The notes under the pieces were generated by a model that saw only the letters and a list, made by a program, of their open reading frames with translations, searched no databases and was not told the origin of the DNA. A program made the position numbers and the translations under genes. Positions 44,280-53,320 of a stretch of 64,000 nt of DNA are shown here, piece by piece (the stretch's first letter is position 1; each line of letters starts with the position of its first letter). Origin of the DNA: an uncultured Opitutia bacterium (GTDB taxonomy: Bacteria > Verrucomicrobiota > Verrucomicrobiia > Opitutales > UBA953); contig CAIOAN010000012.1 of assembly GCA_903855995.1 (NCBI GenBank), forward strand, positions 124,001 through 188,000, read 5' to 3'.

Positions 44280-45280
44280 GATACCTCACCCCCTACCTCT
44301 TCGTCCTGACTCCGCTCGCGCTGTCCGCGAACGACTTCACCCTGCGCGTCATCGATGAGTCCGGCCAACCCGTGGCCGACGCCGAGTTATCCGTGGTCCT
44401 GGACCGGATCAACGACCCTCGCTACGCTTCCAATGAACACATCCTCCAGAGGACCGATGGTGCTGGCAGCCTGCACTTCACTTCGCGGGATGATATGTGC
44501 CTTGCCCGCATCGACGTCAAAAAATCCGGGCATTACCCGTGCCTACTTGATCACCGCCAACACCTCAGTCGCTTCGAGCCAAAGCAGACGCGCATCATCA
44601 CGCTGCCGCACCGAGGTCGCCCGATTCCGTTGGTCGTGCATGAGGTCTACCTCAGCGACGCTCGCGGTCCGCTCCCGGAAAAAACCTGGCTCGGCTTTGA
44701 CCTGGAGGAAGGCGACCTAGTGGCTCCACATGGGAAAGGCGTGGTCACGGACTTCCGTCTGTGGCTGGAGTCGACGCAAGACGGCTGGAATGTCAGCCCT
44801 GAGGACCTACGCAAGGCGCACACCGAAGGACGGCTCTCCCAATTATCTGAGCGCGATTTCACGCGGCGACTCGGGCACTGGAACTCCGTGGTGCGGCTCG
44901 AATTCCCAGAGCCAGGAACAGGCATCATGGTCGAGCCGAGGTTCTGGCCGTACTGCGAACTCCACATGCCGCCTAACGCACCCGAGGCGGGCTACCTTCG
45001 CGACTTTGAACAAACCTGCTCGACCCGGAAGCCTTGGACGCCCGAAGAAGAAGCCAGCGGAATGTTCCTGCGCACCCGAGTGCAGCTCGCCGCCGATGGG
45101 TCGATTCTTTCCGCCCATTACGCCAAGATCATGGGCCGAATCCAACCCGGCGCCTGCGAGGTTAAGTTTCGTTCCTATTACAATCCAGCGGCGAACGACC
45201 GGAACCTGGAGTTCGATGCCAATCATAATTTGCGGGGCAGCCCGCTACGCCCGGGGGCCCTTGAGGTTCGTGATCCGTGA
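44276..45280 (+). CDS. Exported hypothetical protein, operon partner of the hydrolase
   Basis: 334 residues with a signal peptide (MRYLTPYLFVLTPLALSA). The N-terminal part looks like a carboxypeptidase-regulatory or Ig-like sandwich (FTLRVIDESGQPVADAELSVVLD, TDGAGSLHFTSRDD, KSGHYP). The rest (EVYLSDARGPLPEKTWLGFDLEEGDLVAPHGKG, SEFTRR-like and LHMPPNAPEAGYLRDFEQTCS blocks) matches nothing I recognise. Overlap with the hydrolase stop suggests the two act together, for example as a chaperone, inhibitor or surface partner. Confidence 0.65.
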   Translation: MRYLTPYLFVLTPLALSANDFTLRVIDESGQPVADAELSVVLDRINDPRYASNEHILQRTDGAGSLHFTSRDDMCLARIDVKKSGHYPCLLDHRQHLSRFEPKQTRIITLPHRGRPIPLVVHEVYLSDARGPLPEKTWLGFDLEEGDLVAPHGKGVVTDFRLWLESTQDGWNVSPEDLRKAHTEGRLSQLSERDFTRRLGHWNSVVRLEFPEPGTGIMVEPRFWPYCELHMPPNAPEAGYLRDFEQTCSTRKPWTPEEEASGMFLRTRVQLAADGSILSAHYAKIMGRIQPGACEVKFRSYYNPAANDRNLEFDANHNLRGSPLRPGALEVRDP

Positions 45281-45315
45281 GTCGTTTTCCGTTTGAAGAC
45301 CGTCTCTAAATCCCG

Positions 45316-47313
45316 ATGATGCTTGTCGAGGATTCCCCCATGTACCCACCCACTCGTCCCTCGTTCGCCCTCGCACCGGCCACCCTCGTCGCGGCCGCGC
45401 TTTCACTCGTTACCGCCTCCGCCCAAGCCGCGGGTTTCACCGATATCCACCCCAGCGGCGCGACTACTGATAATACTTATGCCTACGGTGTCTCCGCCGA
45501 TGGCAACACGGCGGTCGGCTACTCCAGTATTTATAGTTATCTGGGCTCAGCCTGCTTCTTTGATGCCGCCGGCCTGCATGACCTCGGCCAAGGCGCGGGC
45601 TCCTACGCCACGGGCGTCTCCGCCAACGGCTCCATCATCGTCGGCACGAAATCCGTGGGCGGTCTTGATCAAGCCTTCAAATTTTTAGGAGGCACTACGA
45701 CGCTCCTGGGAGACCTCGGGGGCGGAACTTCCAACGCACTCGCCATCTCGGGCAACGGACAGGTGATTGTCGGGCACAGCTTTGACGGCACGGCCGAAGT
45801 AGCGTTCAAATGGACGAGTGGTGGCATGACCGCCATCTCCACGGCGCCCTCCGGGCTTTACCAAGACGCGCGCGCCACGGGCGTTTCGTATGACGGCGGC
45901 GTCATCGTGGGCTGGCTGACTGACAGCTATAGTCAAATCCGTGCCTTCCGCTACACCGGCACGACCCTGGAAGTACTCCCAGGTCAAATCGGTCAAGGCA
46001 CCTTCGTCTTCGGGGTGTCCGCCAACGGAAATGTCATCGTCGGGGGCCTCTTAGATTCTGTCGGCTATCAATACGCATTTAAGTACACCGAGGCCGACGG
46101 CTTCGTCTCGCTCGGGTTCCTCTACGCAAACCAACCCACAGAAGCCCACGCCGCCAACGCCAACGGGTCGGTCATCGTGGGAATGGGCTATGCCCCCGGC
46201 TCGGGCAACCAGCATGCGTTCAAATACCAAGACGGTGTGATGACCGACCTCGGCACGCTGTTGGGCGGCACCTATTCCAACGCCACGGGCGTGTCGGCCG
46301 ATGGTACGGTAATCGTCGGCACGAGCACCGTCACAGGCGGGTACTCGCATGCGTTCGTTTATGCCAACGACGTGATGCTGGATGCCAATGAATGGATGCG
46401 CTCGATCAACGGCGCCAATAGTGTGCTCTCGATGGCTTCGTCGCTCTCGGCCCTGCCGATGGAAGGGGCGCACCATCGCCCGCTGATGTCCTACGATAGC
46501 ATGGGCAAGCAGAGCCAAGCTTGGGCGACCGGTGATTTCGGCGCGAGCTCCCGCCAGAGCGATAGCCACGTGACCACCGGTGAGATTGGCGCGAGCACCA
46601 CCTTTGGTAATATGGTCGCCGGACTCGCGGCCGGCCACGGCTCCCAGAACCAGGACCTGATCTATGGCGGCAGCGCCCATGTCGCCGGCAACTACATCCT
46701 CGGCGAAATCGACGCCCGCCTCCCCGGCACGCAGGGCATTCTTTCCGCGGTCGTGCTCGCGGGCAACTGGCAGGCGAACACCTATCGCGGCTACACCACG
46801 GGAAGCGGCACCCAGTTCTCCTCGGGCTCGACCGGACTTAGCTCCCAAAGCCTGCGCCTTCGTTACGATGGCCCCGCGCTCCGTCTGATGAATCGCTGGG
46901 AGGCCTCCCCTTTCGCCTCCTTCACCGTGATGCGCACCACGGCCGATGCCTACGCTGAAACCGGCGGAAGCTTCCCCGCCCACTTCGACGCGCAGGCGCA
47001 CACCTCGCAGGAAGCCCGACTCGGCCTGACCACAAAATACATCCTCGGCACAGACACCTCACTGCTTCTCACGGGTGAATGGATTCATCGCTTCGACGCC
47101 ACGACCGCGACCCTCACGGGCAACGACGTCCTCCATGGCGCGCTGCCCTTCTCGGCCGCCGGCCTGCCGGTCACGCGCGACCAAGCCCGTGTCGGCGTGG
47201 ACGTGGACCACAAACTAAACACGGACACGCTGCTCAACTTCTCCGTGCATGCGGCGAGCAACGGCCAGAGCCCCGATTTCTCCGCCGCCCTGAGCATCCG
47301 CCGGGCGTTCTGA
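45316..47313 (+). CDS. Autotransporter-like outer-membrane protein with HAF repeats
   Basis: 665 residues; a second ATG at 45340 gives a cleaner signal peptide (MYPPTRPSFALAPATLVAAALSL-ASAQA). The passenger holds about seven HAF-type repeats of the form GVSADGNTAVG / GVSANGSIIVG at roughly 40-50 residue spacing, likely a beta-propeller. The C-terminal ~260 residues read as an autotransporter beta-barrel (WATGDFGASSRQ, amphipathic strands, terminal phenylalanine in IRRAF). It lies 35 bases after the previous gene and may belong to the same unit. It is convergent with queA. Confidence 0.83.
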   Translation: MMLVEDSPMYPPTRPSFALAPATLVAAALSLVTASAQAAGFTDIHPSGATTDNTYAYGVSADGNTAVGYSSIYSYLGSACFFDAAGLHDLGQGAGSYATGVSANGSIIVGTKSVGGLDQAFKFLGGTTTLLGDLGGGTSNALAISGNGQVIVGHSFDGTAEVAFKWTSGGMTAISTAPSGLYQDARATGVSYDGGVIVGWLTDSYSQIRAFRYTGTTLEVLPGQIGQGTFVFGVSANGNVIVGGLLDSVGYQYAFKYTEADGFVSLGFLYANQPTEAHAANANGSVIVGMGYAPGSGNQHAFKYQDGVMTDLGTLLGGTYSNATGVSADGTVIVGTSTVTGGYSHAFVYANDVMLDANEWMRSINGANSVLSMASSLSALPMEGAHHRPLMSYDSMGKQSQAWATGDFGASSRQSDSHVTTGEIGASTTFGNMVAGLAAGHGSQNQDLIYGGSAHVAGNYILGEIDARLPGTQGILSAVVLAGNWQANTYRGYTTGSGTQFSSGSTGLSSQSLRLRYDGPALRLMNRWEASPFASFTVMRTTADAYAETGGSFPAHFDAQAHTSQEARLGLTTKYILGTDTSLLLTGEWIHRFDATTATLTGNDVLHGALPFSAAGLPVTRDQARVGVDVDHKLNTDTLLNFSVHAASNGQSPDFSAALSIRRAF

Positions 47314-47319
47314 GCGGCC

Positions 47320-48390
47320 TTACAGAATCAGCATCGCGTCGCCGTAGCTGAAGAAACGGTATTCACGGGCGATGGCTTCGGCGTAGATCTCCTTAAGCCA
47401 AGCGAGACCATCCGGCGAGCCGGGGGTGAGAAACGCCGCGACGAGGCAGAGGAGTGTGGACCGCGGGAGGTGGAAGTTGGTGAGGAGGTGCTCGCAACAG
47501 CCGATGGTATCTCCTGGCTGGATGAAGAGTGAGGCGTCCGAATGATAATCTCCGGCCGCCTGGGCGAAGCCCTGCGTTTTACGAAAAGCGTCTTCACTCG
47601 CACGCACGGAAGTCGTCCCGACGGCCAGCCGCGGCCGGCGCTCCCTCAGGGCCATCATCGTCGAGGCCGGAATCCGATACGCTTCAGAGTGCATGACGTG
47701 CTGATCGAGATGATCGACGGTGACGGGCTGGAATGTCCCGGGGCCGACATCGAGCACGAGGTCAAAGGCGTCGTGGCCGCGGGCCTTGAGCACCGCCAGA
47801 AGCTCGGGTGTGAAATGCAGACCGGCGGTCGGCGCGGCGGCGGCGCGGGCGGCGCCGGGATCCGCATAAACCGTCTGGTAGCGCGCGGTGTCGTCCGCCG
47901 GGGCGAGGCCACGCTCCTTGCGGGCTTCGACGATGTAAGGCGGTAGCGGCAGTTCGCCCACGCGGTCAGCGAGGCCCTGCACGGTTTCGCCGGCGGGTAA
48001 ATCGAACCGCACGCGGTATTCGCCCCGCTTGGTCTCGACGGCGACGGCATGGCGGCCATCGATGGTGAAGCCGGACGCATCGGAGGCACGTTTCCCCGGA
48101 CGCAGCATGCACCACCACTCAAGCGAGTCGGCGGTGGGGCGCAGGAGAAGGCACTCCACCTTGCCGCCGGTGGGGCGTGCACCGAAGAGGCGGGCCTTGA
48201 GCACGGTAACGTTGTTGCGGAGCAGCACCGCACCAGCGGGCAGCAAGTCGGGTAATTCCGAAAAGAGCCGGTGTTCGATCGTGCGCGTGGCGCGGCGGAC
48301 AACAAGCAAGCGCGAGCCGTCGCGACGCGCGGCGGGCTCCGCGGCGATGCGGGCGGGCGGGAGTTCGAAATCCAGCTCCCGGACGTCCAT
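47320..48390 (-). CDS. queA: S-adenosylmethionine:tRNA ribosyltransferase-isomerase QueA
   Basis: 356 residues, the normal length. QueA transfers and isomerises the ribosyl group of SAM onto preQ1-tRNA, making epoxyqueuosine. Motifs: [93 protein letters not shown] and [16 protein letters not shown]. It starts three bases after the YhaM-like gene's stop. No other queuosine genes are in the window. Confidence 0.96.
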   Translation of the reverse strand: MDVRELDFELPPARIAAEPAARRDGSRLLVVRRATRTIEHRLFSELPDLLPAGAVLLRNNVTVLKARLFGARPTGGKVECLLLRPTADSLEWWCMLRPGKRASDASGFTIDGRHAVAVETKRGEYRVRFDLPAGETVQGLADRVGELPLPPYIVEARKERGLAPADDTARYQTVYADPGAARAAAAPTAGLHFTPELLAVLKARGHDAFDLVLDVGPGTFQPVTVDHLDQHVMHSEAYRIPASTMMALRERRPRLAVGTTSVRASEDAFRKTQGFAQAAGDYHSDASLFIQPGDTIGCCEHLLTNFHLPRSTLLCLVAAFLTPGSPDGLAWLKEIYAEAIAREYRFFSYGDAMLIL

Positions 48391-48393
48391 GGC

Positions 48394-49386
48394 TTACGCT
48401 CCGGTCTTCGGCGGCGTGATCAGTAGCTGGCCGTCGATCGCGCGCAACTGCATGAACTCGGCGCCGGGAGGAGCCTTGCGCAGCTCTTCTTCCACCGCGG
48501 AAAGCTTGGCGTCCATGTCATCGATGCGGGCGACGAAAACGGCCTCCGGCGTCGAAGGAATGGCGCAGGCGCCGTATTCACGCATGGTGTGATGCGAAAG
48601 CAGGATGTGCTCAAGTCGCTCGAGGAGCGAAGCCTCCAGACCGACCTTGGTGCCGTGCGTGCGCACGATGAAAGCGCCGAGGACGAGGTGGCCGTGCAGG
48701 TTGCCTGCGCGGGTGAAGCCGGCCTTGGCCATGCCAGGTTCGAGGCGGGAATATTCCTGCACCTTACCCAGGTCATGGAGAATCGTGCCGGCGACCGCGA
48801 GGGAGTGATCGACCTTCGTGTAGAGCGGCAGCAGCGCTTCGGCGCATTTGGCCATGCGCAGGGTGTGCTCAAGCAGACCGTGGCGGTAGGCGTGGTGCAT
48901 GCCCAACGCGGCGACGGCTTCGTAGAAGCGCTCGCCGTGCTCTTCGAGGACGGATTCGACCGTGGCGCGCAAAGTCGCGTGCGGGATGCGGCTGATGATC
49001 CCGGCGAGGTCGGCCTTCATCTTCACCGGGTCCTGCTGCGAAACCGGGGTGAGCTTGCCCATGATCGCCGGATCGGAGCGCTCGGCGTCGGTGATCGGCG
49101 TGAGCAGATCGACCTTGAGGTCAGGGCGGCCGTTGAAGTCGCCGACCACTCCGCCCACGCGGACGATCGCACCAGGCTTGAGTGTCACGAGCACCGGCTT
49201 CACCGGAGAGTCGCCGAAGACGCGCACCTTGATGTCGTCGGTCGCATCAGCGATCACCGCTTCATAATAGGTAGAGCCGGTCTTCGCGGTCTTGGTGGCG
49301 ATTTCCCCTAGGGCGCAGATTGCCTGGAAACGGGAGCCGACCGGGGAGGTCTTGCTTTCGCGGAGTGTCAGGAGTGGCTCGGACAT
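48394..49386 (-). CDS. YhaM-like 3'-5' exoribonuclease (OB-fold + HD domain)
   Basis: 330 residues from MSEPLLTLRESK. An N-terminal OB-fold nucleic-acid-binding domain (TGSTYYEAVIADATDDIKVRVFGD, GAIVRVGGVVGDFNGRPDLKV) precedes an HD phosphohydrolase domain (about residues 150-300): AYRHGLLEHTLRMAKCAEAL and AGTILHDLGKVQEYS, then ILSHHTMREYGA. B. subtilis YhaM degrades RNA and DNA with this layout. The open frame continues upstream through a palindromic repeat, which I exclude. Cotranscribed with queA. Confidence 0.9.
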   Translation of the reverse strand: MSEPLLTLRESKTSPVGSRFQAICALGEIATKTAKTGSTYYEAVIADATDDIKVRVFGDSPVKPVLVTLKPGAIVRVGGVVGDFNGRPDLKVDLLTPITDAERSDPAIMGKLTPVSQQDPVKMKADLAGIISRIPHATLRATVESVLEEHGERFYEAVAALGMHHAYRHGLLEHTLRMAKCAEALLPLYTKVDHSLAVAGTILHDLGKVQEYSRLEPGMAKAGFTRAGNLHGHLVLGAFIVRTHGTKVGLEASLLERLEHILLSHHTMREYGACAIPSTPEAVFVARIDDMDAKLSAVEEELRKAPPGAEFMQLRAIDGQLLITPPKTGA

Positions 49387-49442
49387 GAGCGGGACAGTGG
49401 CACCGGAGGCGGGACGGAGAAAGAAAATAAGGTGTGCCCATG

Positions 49443-49531
49443 GGAGGGACGGCTCTCCGAGCCGTCCATTCGCGGACAGAGATACGGATATCCATCGGCT
49501 CAACCGCGGGCTCGGAGTGCCCGCCCTACCC
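49443..49531. repeat. Palindromic-repeat cluster G between divergent genes
   Basis: Element 1 (49443-49467): AGGGACGGCTC-TCC-GAGCCGTCC, followed by a partial GTTCGCGGAC-like word. Element 2 (49505-49531): GCGGGCTC-GGA-GTGCCCGCCCTACCC. This locus and the degenerate cluster I are the only ones lying between two gene starts (YhaM-like and arsC) rather than at a 3' end. Confidence 0.8.
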
Positions 49532-49573
49532 GCACGCTTGCCCCCGCGCCCACCTGCCCCCTACTTTTTCGAC

Positions 49574-50017
49574 ATGTCCACCAAACCCGCCATTCTTGTC
49601 CTCTGCACCGGCAATTCCTGCCGCAGCCACATGGCCGAAGGCTTTCTACGGGCCGCGGTCGGCGACAGCGCCGAAGTCTTCAGCGCCGGCTCGAAACCAG
49701 CCGGCTATGTGCACCCGCTTTCGATCAAAGTCATGGCCGAGGCGGGCGTCGATATCTCCGCGCATACCTCGAAGCACATGAACGAGTTCCTACCGCGCCG
49801 CATCGATGTCGTGATTACCGTCTGCGGCAACGCCGATCAGGTCTGCCCGATGTATCCCGGCCAAGTCGCGCGCTTCCACTGGGGCTTCGACGATCCCGCT
49901 CACGCCAAGGGGACCGAAGAAGAAATCTTGCGTGAATTCCGCCGGGTCCGCGACGAGATCAAAGCGAAGTTCACCGCCTACGGCACGGCCGTGAAAGCCG
50001 GCCAGCTGCAGGGCTGA
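49574..50017 (+). CDS. arsC: Arsenate reductase (thioredoxin-coupled, low-MW phosphatase fold)
   Basis: 147 residues. The P-loop Cys11-x5-Arg17 (LCTGNSCRSHMAEGF) and the redox cysteines Cys84 and Cys91 (TVCGNADQVCPMYPG) match the S. aureus pI258-type ArsC cascade that reduces arsenate to arsenite using thioredoxin. C-terminal EILREFRRVRDEI is typical. No arsenite exporter or ArsR is adjacent, so it may work with pumps encoded elsewhere. The start at 49574 gives the canonical N-terminus. Confidence 0.93.
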   Translation: MSTKPAILVLCTGNSCRSHMAEGFLRAAVGDSAEVFSAGSKPAGYVHPLSIKVMAEAGVDISAHTSKHMNEFLPRRIDVVITVCGNADQVCPMYPGQVARFHWGFDDPAHAKGTEEEILREFRRVRDEIKAKFTAYGTAVKAGQLQG

Positions 50018-50105
50018 GCCACCACTGTTCAGGCCGCGCCGGCAGCGGTTATTAACCTTTGCGTTAACGCAGCGGAAGGGATTGCATCTCGCCACCCCAC
50101 TGCCG

Positions 50106-51251
50106 ATGAAACCTTTCCATGAAACGCGGCAGAAAATCCGCGCTGAACTTGAATCAGCCGCCCCGCAACGCGTCTTCGGTTCTGGCTGGGCCAGCGGCGT
50201 CCTGGGCATCGGCCTGAGTCTCGCCGGCCTGCTCCTCGTGATTTCGATGCGCGCTCCGGGTCAACTGCTGGCTGTGCCCGAAATTGCGCCCCTCCAAGCG
50301 AACCACTGGTTCAAGCTCGGCGTCCTGCTCCTGCTGGTCGGTGGCTTCGCTTCCTCGATAGTGAGCCTCGCGCTGCGCGAAGCCAAAATCCTCGGCACCA
50401 CCGGCGTCTTGCTCGCGCTGGCGGCCACCGTCATCGGCCAATCCATCGTCACTGCGAACGCCGCCCACCCCTTACCGATTTACTTCGGCCTCGACTGGTT
50501 CGCGCTCAACGTGCTTTTCACCGGCCTGATTTTTATCCCCATCGAACGCCTGAACCCGCATGATGAAAATCAGCCAATCTTCCGCGACGAATGGCGCGAA
50601 GATGTCTTTTATGTCCTGGTCAGCAGCCTGATGGTGCAGGCACTGGCCTTCCTGCCACAGAATCCCGGCATACTGGCTGGTAAGCTCTCGGCTCTCGGCT
50701 CCGTCCGCCATTGGGTAGGCAGCCTACCGCTCCTCGTCCAGATTCCTATCATCATGTTCGCGGCGGACTTCTTCCAATATTGGGCGCATCGCGCCTTCCA
50801 CCGCATTCCGTGGCTCTGGAACTTCCACGCCGTCCATCATTCCGCCCAGAGCATGGATTGGATGTCCGGCGCCCGCATGCACTTCGTGGAAATCCTACTC
50901 ATTCGCTCGATCACCGCGATTCCGGTGCTGGCCCTCGGGTTCACGCCTCTGGCTGTGGAGGTCTACGTGCTGCTCGCGTATGTCTACACCACTTTGATTC
51001 ACGCCAATCTCGGCTGGCGGCTACCGATCATCGACCAACTGCTGGTCACGCCGCAGTTTCATCACTGGCACCATGGGGCGGACAAGGAAGCGATCGACGT
51101 CAATTTCGCCATCCACTTCCCGTTGTTCGACCGGCTCTTCGGCACCTATCATCTGCCGAAAGATCAGTGGCCGACCAGTTACGGCATCGAAGGCCATCCC
51201 GTCCCTAAAGGCTATTGGGCTCAGCTGATTTACCCTTTCCGCCGGAAGTAA
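50106..51251 (+). CDS. Sterol desaturase/fatty-acid hydroxylase family membrane protein
   Basis: 381 residues from the ATG at 50106; an in-frame TTG eight codons upstream is less likely. Several membrane helices flank the di-iron histidine clusters of this superfamily: HRAFHRIPWLWNFHAVHHSAQSMDW (HxxxH and HxxHH), a middle His in MHFVEIL, and QFHHWHHG. Such enzymes hydroxylate or desaturate sterols, fatty acids, carotenoids or hopanoid-like lipids. The first ~110 residues carry extra helices. Substrate unknown; it lies 88 bases after arsC and may be independently transcribed. Confidence 0.88.
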   Translation: MKPFHETRQKIRAELESAAPQRVFGSGWASGVLGIGLSLAGLLLVISMRAPGQLLAVPEIAPLQANHWFKLGVLLLLVGGFASSIVSLALREAKILGTTGVLLALAATVIGQSIVTANAAHPLPIYFGLDWFALNVLFTGLIFIPIERLNPHDENQPIFRDEWREDVFYVLVSSLMVQALAFLPQNPGILAGKLSALGSVRHWVGSLPLLVQIPIIMFAADFFQYWAHRAFHRIPWLWNFHAVHHSAQSMDWMSGARMHFVEILLIRSITAIPVLALGFTPLAVEVYVLLAYVYTTLIHANLGWRLPIIDQLLVTPQFHHWHHGADKEAIDVNFAIHFPLFDRLFGTYHLPKDQWPTSYGIEGHPVPKGYWAQLIYPFRRK

Positions 51252-51315
51252 GCGCGGCGGAGGCGTGCCGCAAGCGGGCACGTGTCCCCTTGCCCCGGTG
51301 CCCACTTGCCCCCTA

Positions 51316-52101
51316 ATGAGCGACATGCGCCTCCTCGCTTCCCTGCTCTTCGCCGCCGCTTCGCTCGCCGCCGCCGAGCGTCCAGTCGTCGACCACACCA
51401 CCTACACCGCCGCGCTGAAAGATTTCCGCAAAGGCGCAAGTAAGTCGGTCGAAGCCCTGAAAAAAGCTGATACCACCCCAGCCGTGCGCCTCGCTGCCAT
51501 TGATGATATTCGCGAACGACTCGTCGATGAACCGACGTCGCCGTTGACTGGCGAAGTCGCCGCACTCCTGGGGTCGACCGATGTCCAAACTACCCAGCTC
51601 CTCCTTTCCGCACTCGCCGAAGCGAAGGCCGCTGGTGCGACCTCGCAGGTAGCGGCGCTCGCCTCTAAGATAGATTCACCGCTCCGCGTGCCGGCAGCCC
51701 TGGCTCTCGCTGAAATCGGCGGCGCCAAAGCCGTGCCGATTCTCGCGGCACTGGCGAAAGATGAAGCGCTTGCCGAAAATATTCAGGATGCCCTGGTGAA
51801 GGTCGCTGGTCCTGGCGTCACCGATGCGTTCACCGCCGGCATCACCGACGCTAAGGCCGATGTCTCGGCGCGTAACGCGCTCATCAAGGCCGCCGTCGCC
51901 CGCAATTTCCGCGCCGTCGCCGGTGCGCTCTGCGTCGCCATTAAAGAAGAATCCATGCGCCTCGAATGCCAGAAGGCCTTGTTGAAACTCGCCCAACCGG
52001 CCGATCTCGCCGCCCTGCGCGACGCCGAGAAGACCATCACCAACGAGACGACCAAAGGCGCCCTCGGCCGGTTGATCAAGAAACTCGAAGCAGCGAAGTG
52101 A
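51316..52101 (+). CDS. Exported HEAT-like repeat protein
   Basis: 261 residues from the ATG that starts a signal peptide (MSDMRLLASLLFAAASLAAA); 17 upstream codons are rejected. The mature protein is alpha-helical with short repeats such as PLRVPAALALAEIGGAKAVPILAALAK and SARNALIKAAVARNF, like the HEAT segments of the PVC dehydrogenase fusions in this window but without propeller or haem. Possibly a scaffold. It is convergent with the ThuA gene. Confidence 0.7.
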   Translation: MSDMRLLASLLFAAASLAAAERPVVDHTTYTAALKDFRKGASKSVEALKKADTTPAVRLAAIDDIRERLVDEPTSPLTGEVAALLGSTDVQTTQLLLSALAEAKAAGATSQVAALASKIDSPLRVPAALALAEIGGAKAVPILAALAKDEALAENIQDALVKVAGPGVTDAFTAGITDAKADVSARNALIKAAVARNFRAVAGALCVAIKEESMRLECQKALLKLAQPADLAALRDAEKTITNETTKGALGRLIKKLEAAK

Positions 52102-52132
52102 GCCGGATGCAGGGGCGCGCCGAGAGTACGGC

Positions 52133-52162
52133 GTATCGAGTATAGAGTATCGGTGGAGTGTT
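52133..52162. repeat. GAGTATAGAGTATCG run, left copy
   Basis: The sequence GAGTACGGCGTATCGAGTATAGAGTATCG is a short run of 7-base GAGTATA-like words. A related run in the opposite orientation ends the same gap (52319-52347), so the two bracket repeat cluster H. Confidence 0.6.
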
Positions 52163-52168
52163 GGCCTT

Positions 52169-52276
52169 AGGTAGGGACGCGATCACTATCGCGTCCGCCC
52201 TAGAACCGAGCGGATGCGATATCATCGCATCCCGGCCACCTGACAGCTATGTCGTGACGCTGTCCTGACCCTACCC
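52169..52276. repeat. Palindromic-repeat cluster H
   Basis: Element 1 (52169-52202): GGACGCGAT-CACT-ATCGCGTCC after AGGTAG, with a right edge ending in CCGCCCTA. Element 2 (52211-52233): GGATGCGATATCATCGCATCC. Element 3 (52251-52276): GTCGTGACGCTGTCCTGACCCTACCC, which read backwards is a diverged GTCGGGAC-type copy. The cluster lies between the 3' ends of two convergent genes. Confidence 0.82.
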
Positions 52277-52306
52277 AAACAAAAGGACGGCCCGGAGAGC
52301 CGTCCC
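52276..52306 (-). terminator. Intrinsic terminator built from a palindromic repeat
   Basis: On the minus strand: GGACGGCTC-TCC-GGGCCGTCC followed by TTTTGTTTGGGTAGGG. The hairpin itself is a member of the GGCTC-family repeat, and its T-tract runs directly into the GTAGGG edge of the next repeat (element 3 of cluster H). It would end transcripts of the ThuA gene. Confidence 0.8.
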
Positions 52307-52318
52307 TGCCTTCCCCCG

Positions 52319-52347
52319 TACTCGATACTCCAAACTCTATACTCTAC
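52319..52347. repeat. CATACTC-type run, right copy, covering the ThuA stop codon
   Basis: GTACTCGATACTCCAAACTCTATACTCTAC is the reverse-oriented counterpart of 52133-52162. The minus-strand TAG stop of the ThuA gene (52344-52346) falls inside it. Confidence 0.6.
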
Positions 52348-53126
52348 TTACGCAGCACCCAGAGCAGGCCGCCGTTGAGGTGCTTGATGAACTCAGGCTC
52401 GGAATAAGATTCCTTGGTGTGGCCGAGCGCGGTGTAGAACATGCGGCCCTTGCCCACGTCCTTACACCAAGCCATCGGGTGGTGTTCGCCGTTTTCCTTA
52501 CCCTTGACCGGGCTGTAAGACTTCTCGTCGATTTCGAGGAGGACGATGTTGTCCGGGTCGAGATTCTTGAAGCCGTACCACTCATCCTTGCGCTTCCAGT
52601 CAGCGGAGAGATGGGCCACGGCGGGGTGATTCTTTACGATCGGGTGTAGCACGGCAAGCTGCTGGGCGGGATGGCCGTTGAAGAGACCGCCGACCATCTT
52701 GGCATACCAAGGCCAGTATTTATCAGCCGCGCCGGCGTCAGAGGCAGCATGAATGCCGACATAGGCGCCGCCGTTTTCCATCCAGGCCTGGAAAGCCGCG
52801 CGACGCGCAGGGGCGGCCTTGGCGGCGGCTTCCTTGGCTTCCTTGGTCGCATCCTTGGCGACAGCATCACCCATCACGTCGCCCGTCACGCTCATGAAAG
52901 CGACTGCGCGATACTTCGCGAGACTCTCGGCACCGAAGGAGGCGGCGTCTTCCGAGAAATCGACTTCGAGGCCGGCCGCCTTGAACTGCTCTTCGAGGAG
53001 TTTGTTGCCGACGATGATTGAGTCCTTGTGGCGGAAGCCGGCGGTCTTCGAGAAGACCAAGGCACGGTTGGGTTCGGCGGCCAGAGCGGCCACGGAAGCG
53101 AGAAGCAGGGCGAGGAGGGAACGCAT
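52344..53126 (-). CDS. Exported ThuA-like (class I glutamine amidotransferase-fold) protein
   Basis: 260 residues from the ATG beginning a signal peptide (MRSLLALLLASVAALA). ThuA-fold motifs: RALVFSKTAGFRHKDSI, VDFSEDAASFGAESLAKYRAVAFMS, AFQAWMENGGAYVGIHAASDAGAADKYWPWY, GGLFNGHPAQQ, NGEHHPMAWCKDVGKGRMFYTALGHTKES. ThuA/ThuB systems oxidise disaccharides such as trehalose to 3-keto forms, and PVC genomes carry many exported relatives. Divergent from a Gfo/Idh/MocA gene, the family of ThuB. Role inferred. Confidence 0.87.
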   Translation of the reverse strand: MRSLLALLLASVAALAAEPNRALVFSKTAGFRHKDSIIVGNKLLEEQFKAAGLEVDFSEDAASFGAESLAKYRAVAFMSVTGDVMGDAVAKDATKEAKEAAAKAAPARRAAFQAWMENGGAYVGIHAASDAGAADKYWPWYAKMVGGLFNGHPAQQLAVLHPIVKNHPAVAHLSADWKRKDEWYGFKNLDPDNIVLLEIDEKSYSPVKGKENGEHHPMAWCKDVGKGRMFYTALGHTKESYSEPEFIKHLNGGLLWVLRK

Positions 53127-53138
53127 GGAGTTAATCAG

Positions 53139-53320
53139 GGGTAGGGGTAGGGATAGGGGCTGGGCAGGAGAGCGCAAGGGAGAGAAGCGAGGAACTGCTG
53201 TCACGGTGGCAGGCTACAAGGCAGAGGTATCTCGTTCGCCGACGGGCGAACCCAGGGAGGGTACGATTCATCGTGCACTCCTTTGCAGGAGGGCGCGGCG
53301 TAGCCACACGCCCCTACCCT
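53139..53320. repeat. Degenerate repeat region I in the ThuA / oxidoreductase divergent gap
   Basis: The 357-base gap (53127-53483) has no supported gene. It holds a GGGGTAGGGGTAGGGATAGGGG run (53139-53162, G-quadruplex-capable), a GTTCGCC-GAC-GGGCGAAC palindrome (53234-53251), a TACGAT-TC-ATCGTG hairpin (about 53262-53275) and a decayed GCGCGGCGTAGCCACACGCCCCTACCC element (about 53291-53320). The promoter-proximal part near 53440-53483 is pyrimidine-rich with no clear -35/-10. Confidence 0.6.

Noticed and set aside
49387-49503. N-terminal extension of the YhaM-like protein
   Set aside because: The added residues are a read-through of a palindromic repeat (GRLGEPSLP), which also appears in other spurious frames at repeat loci.
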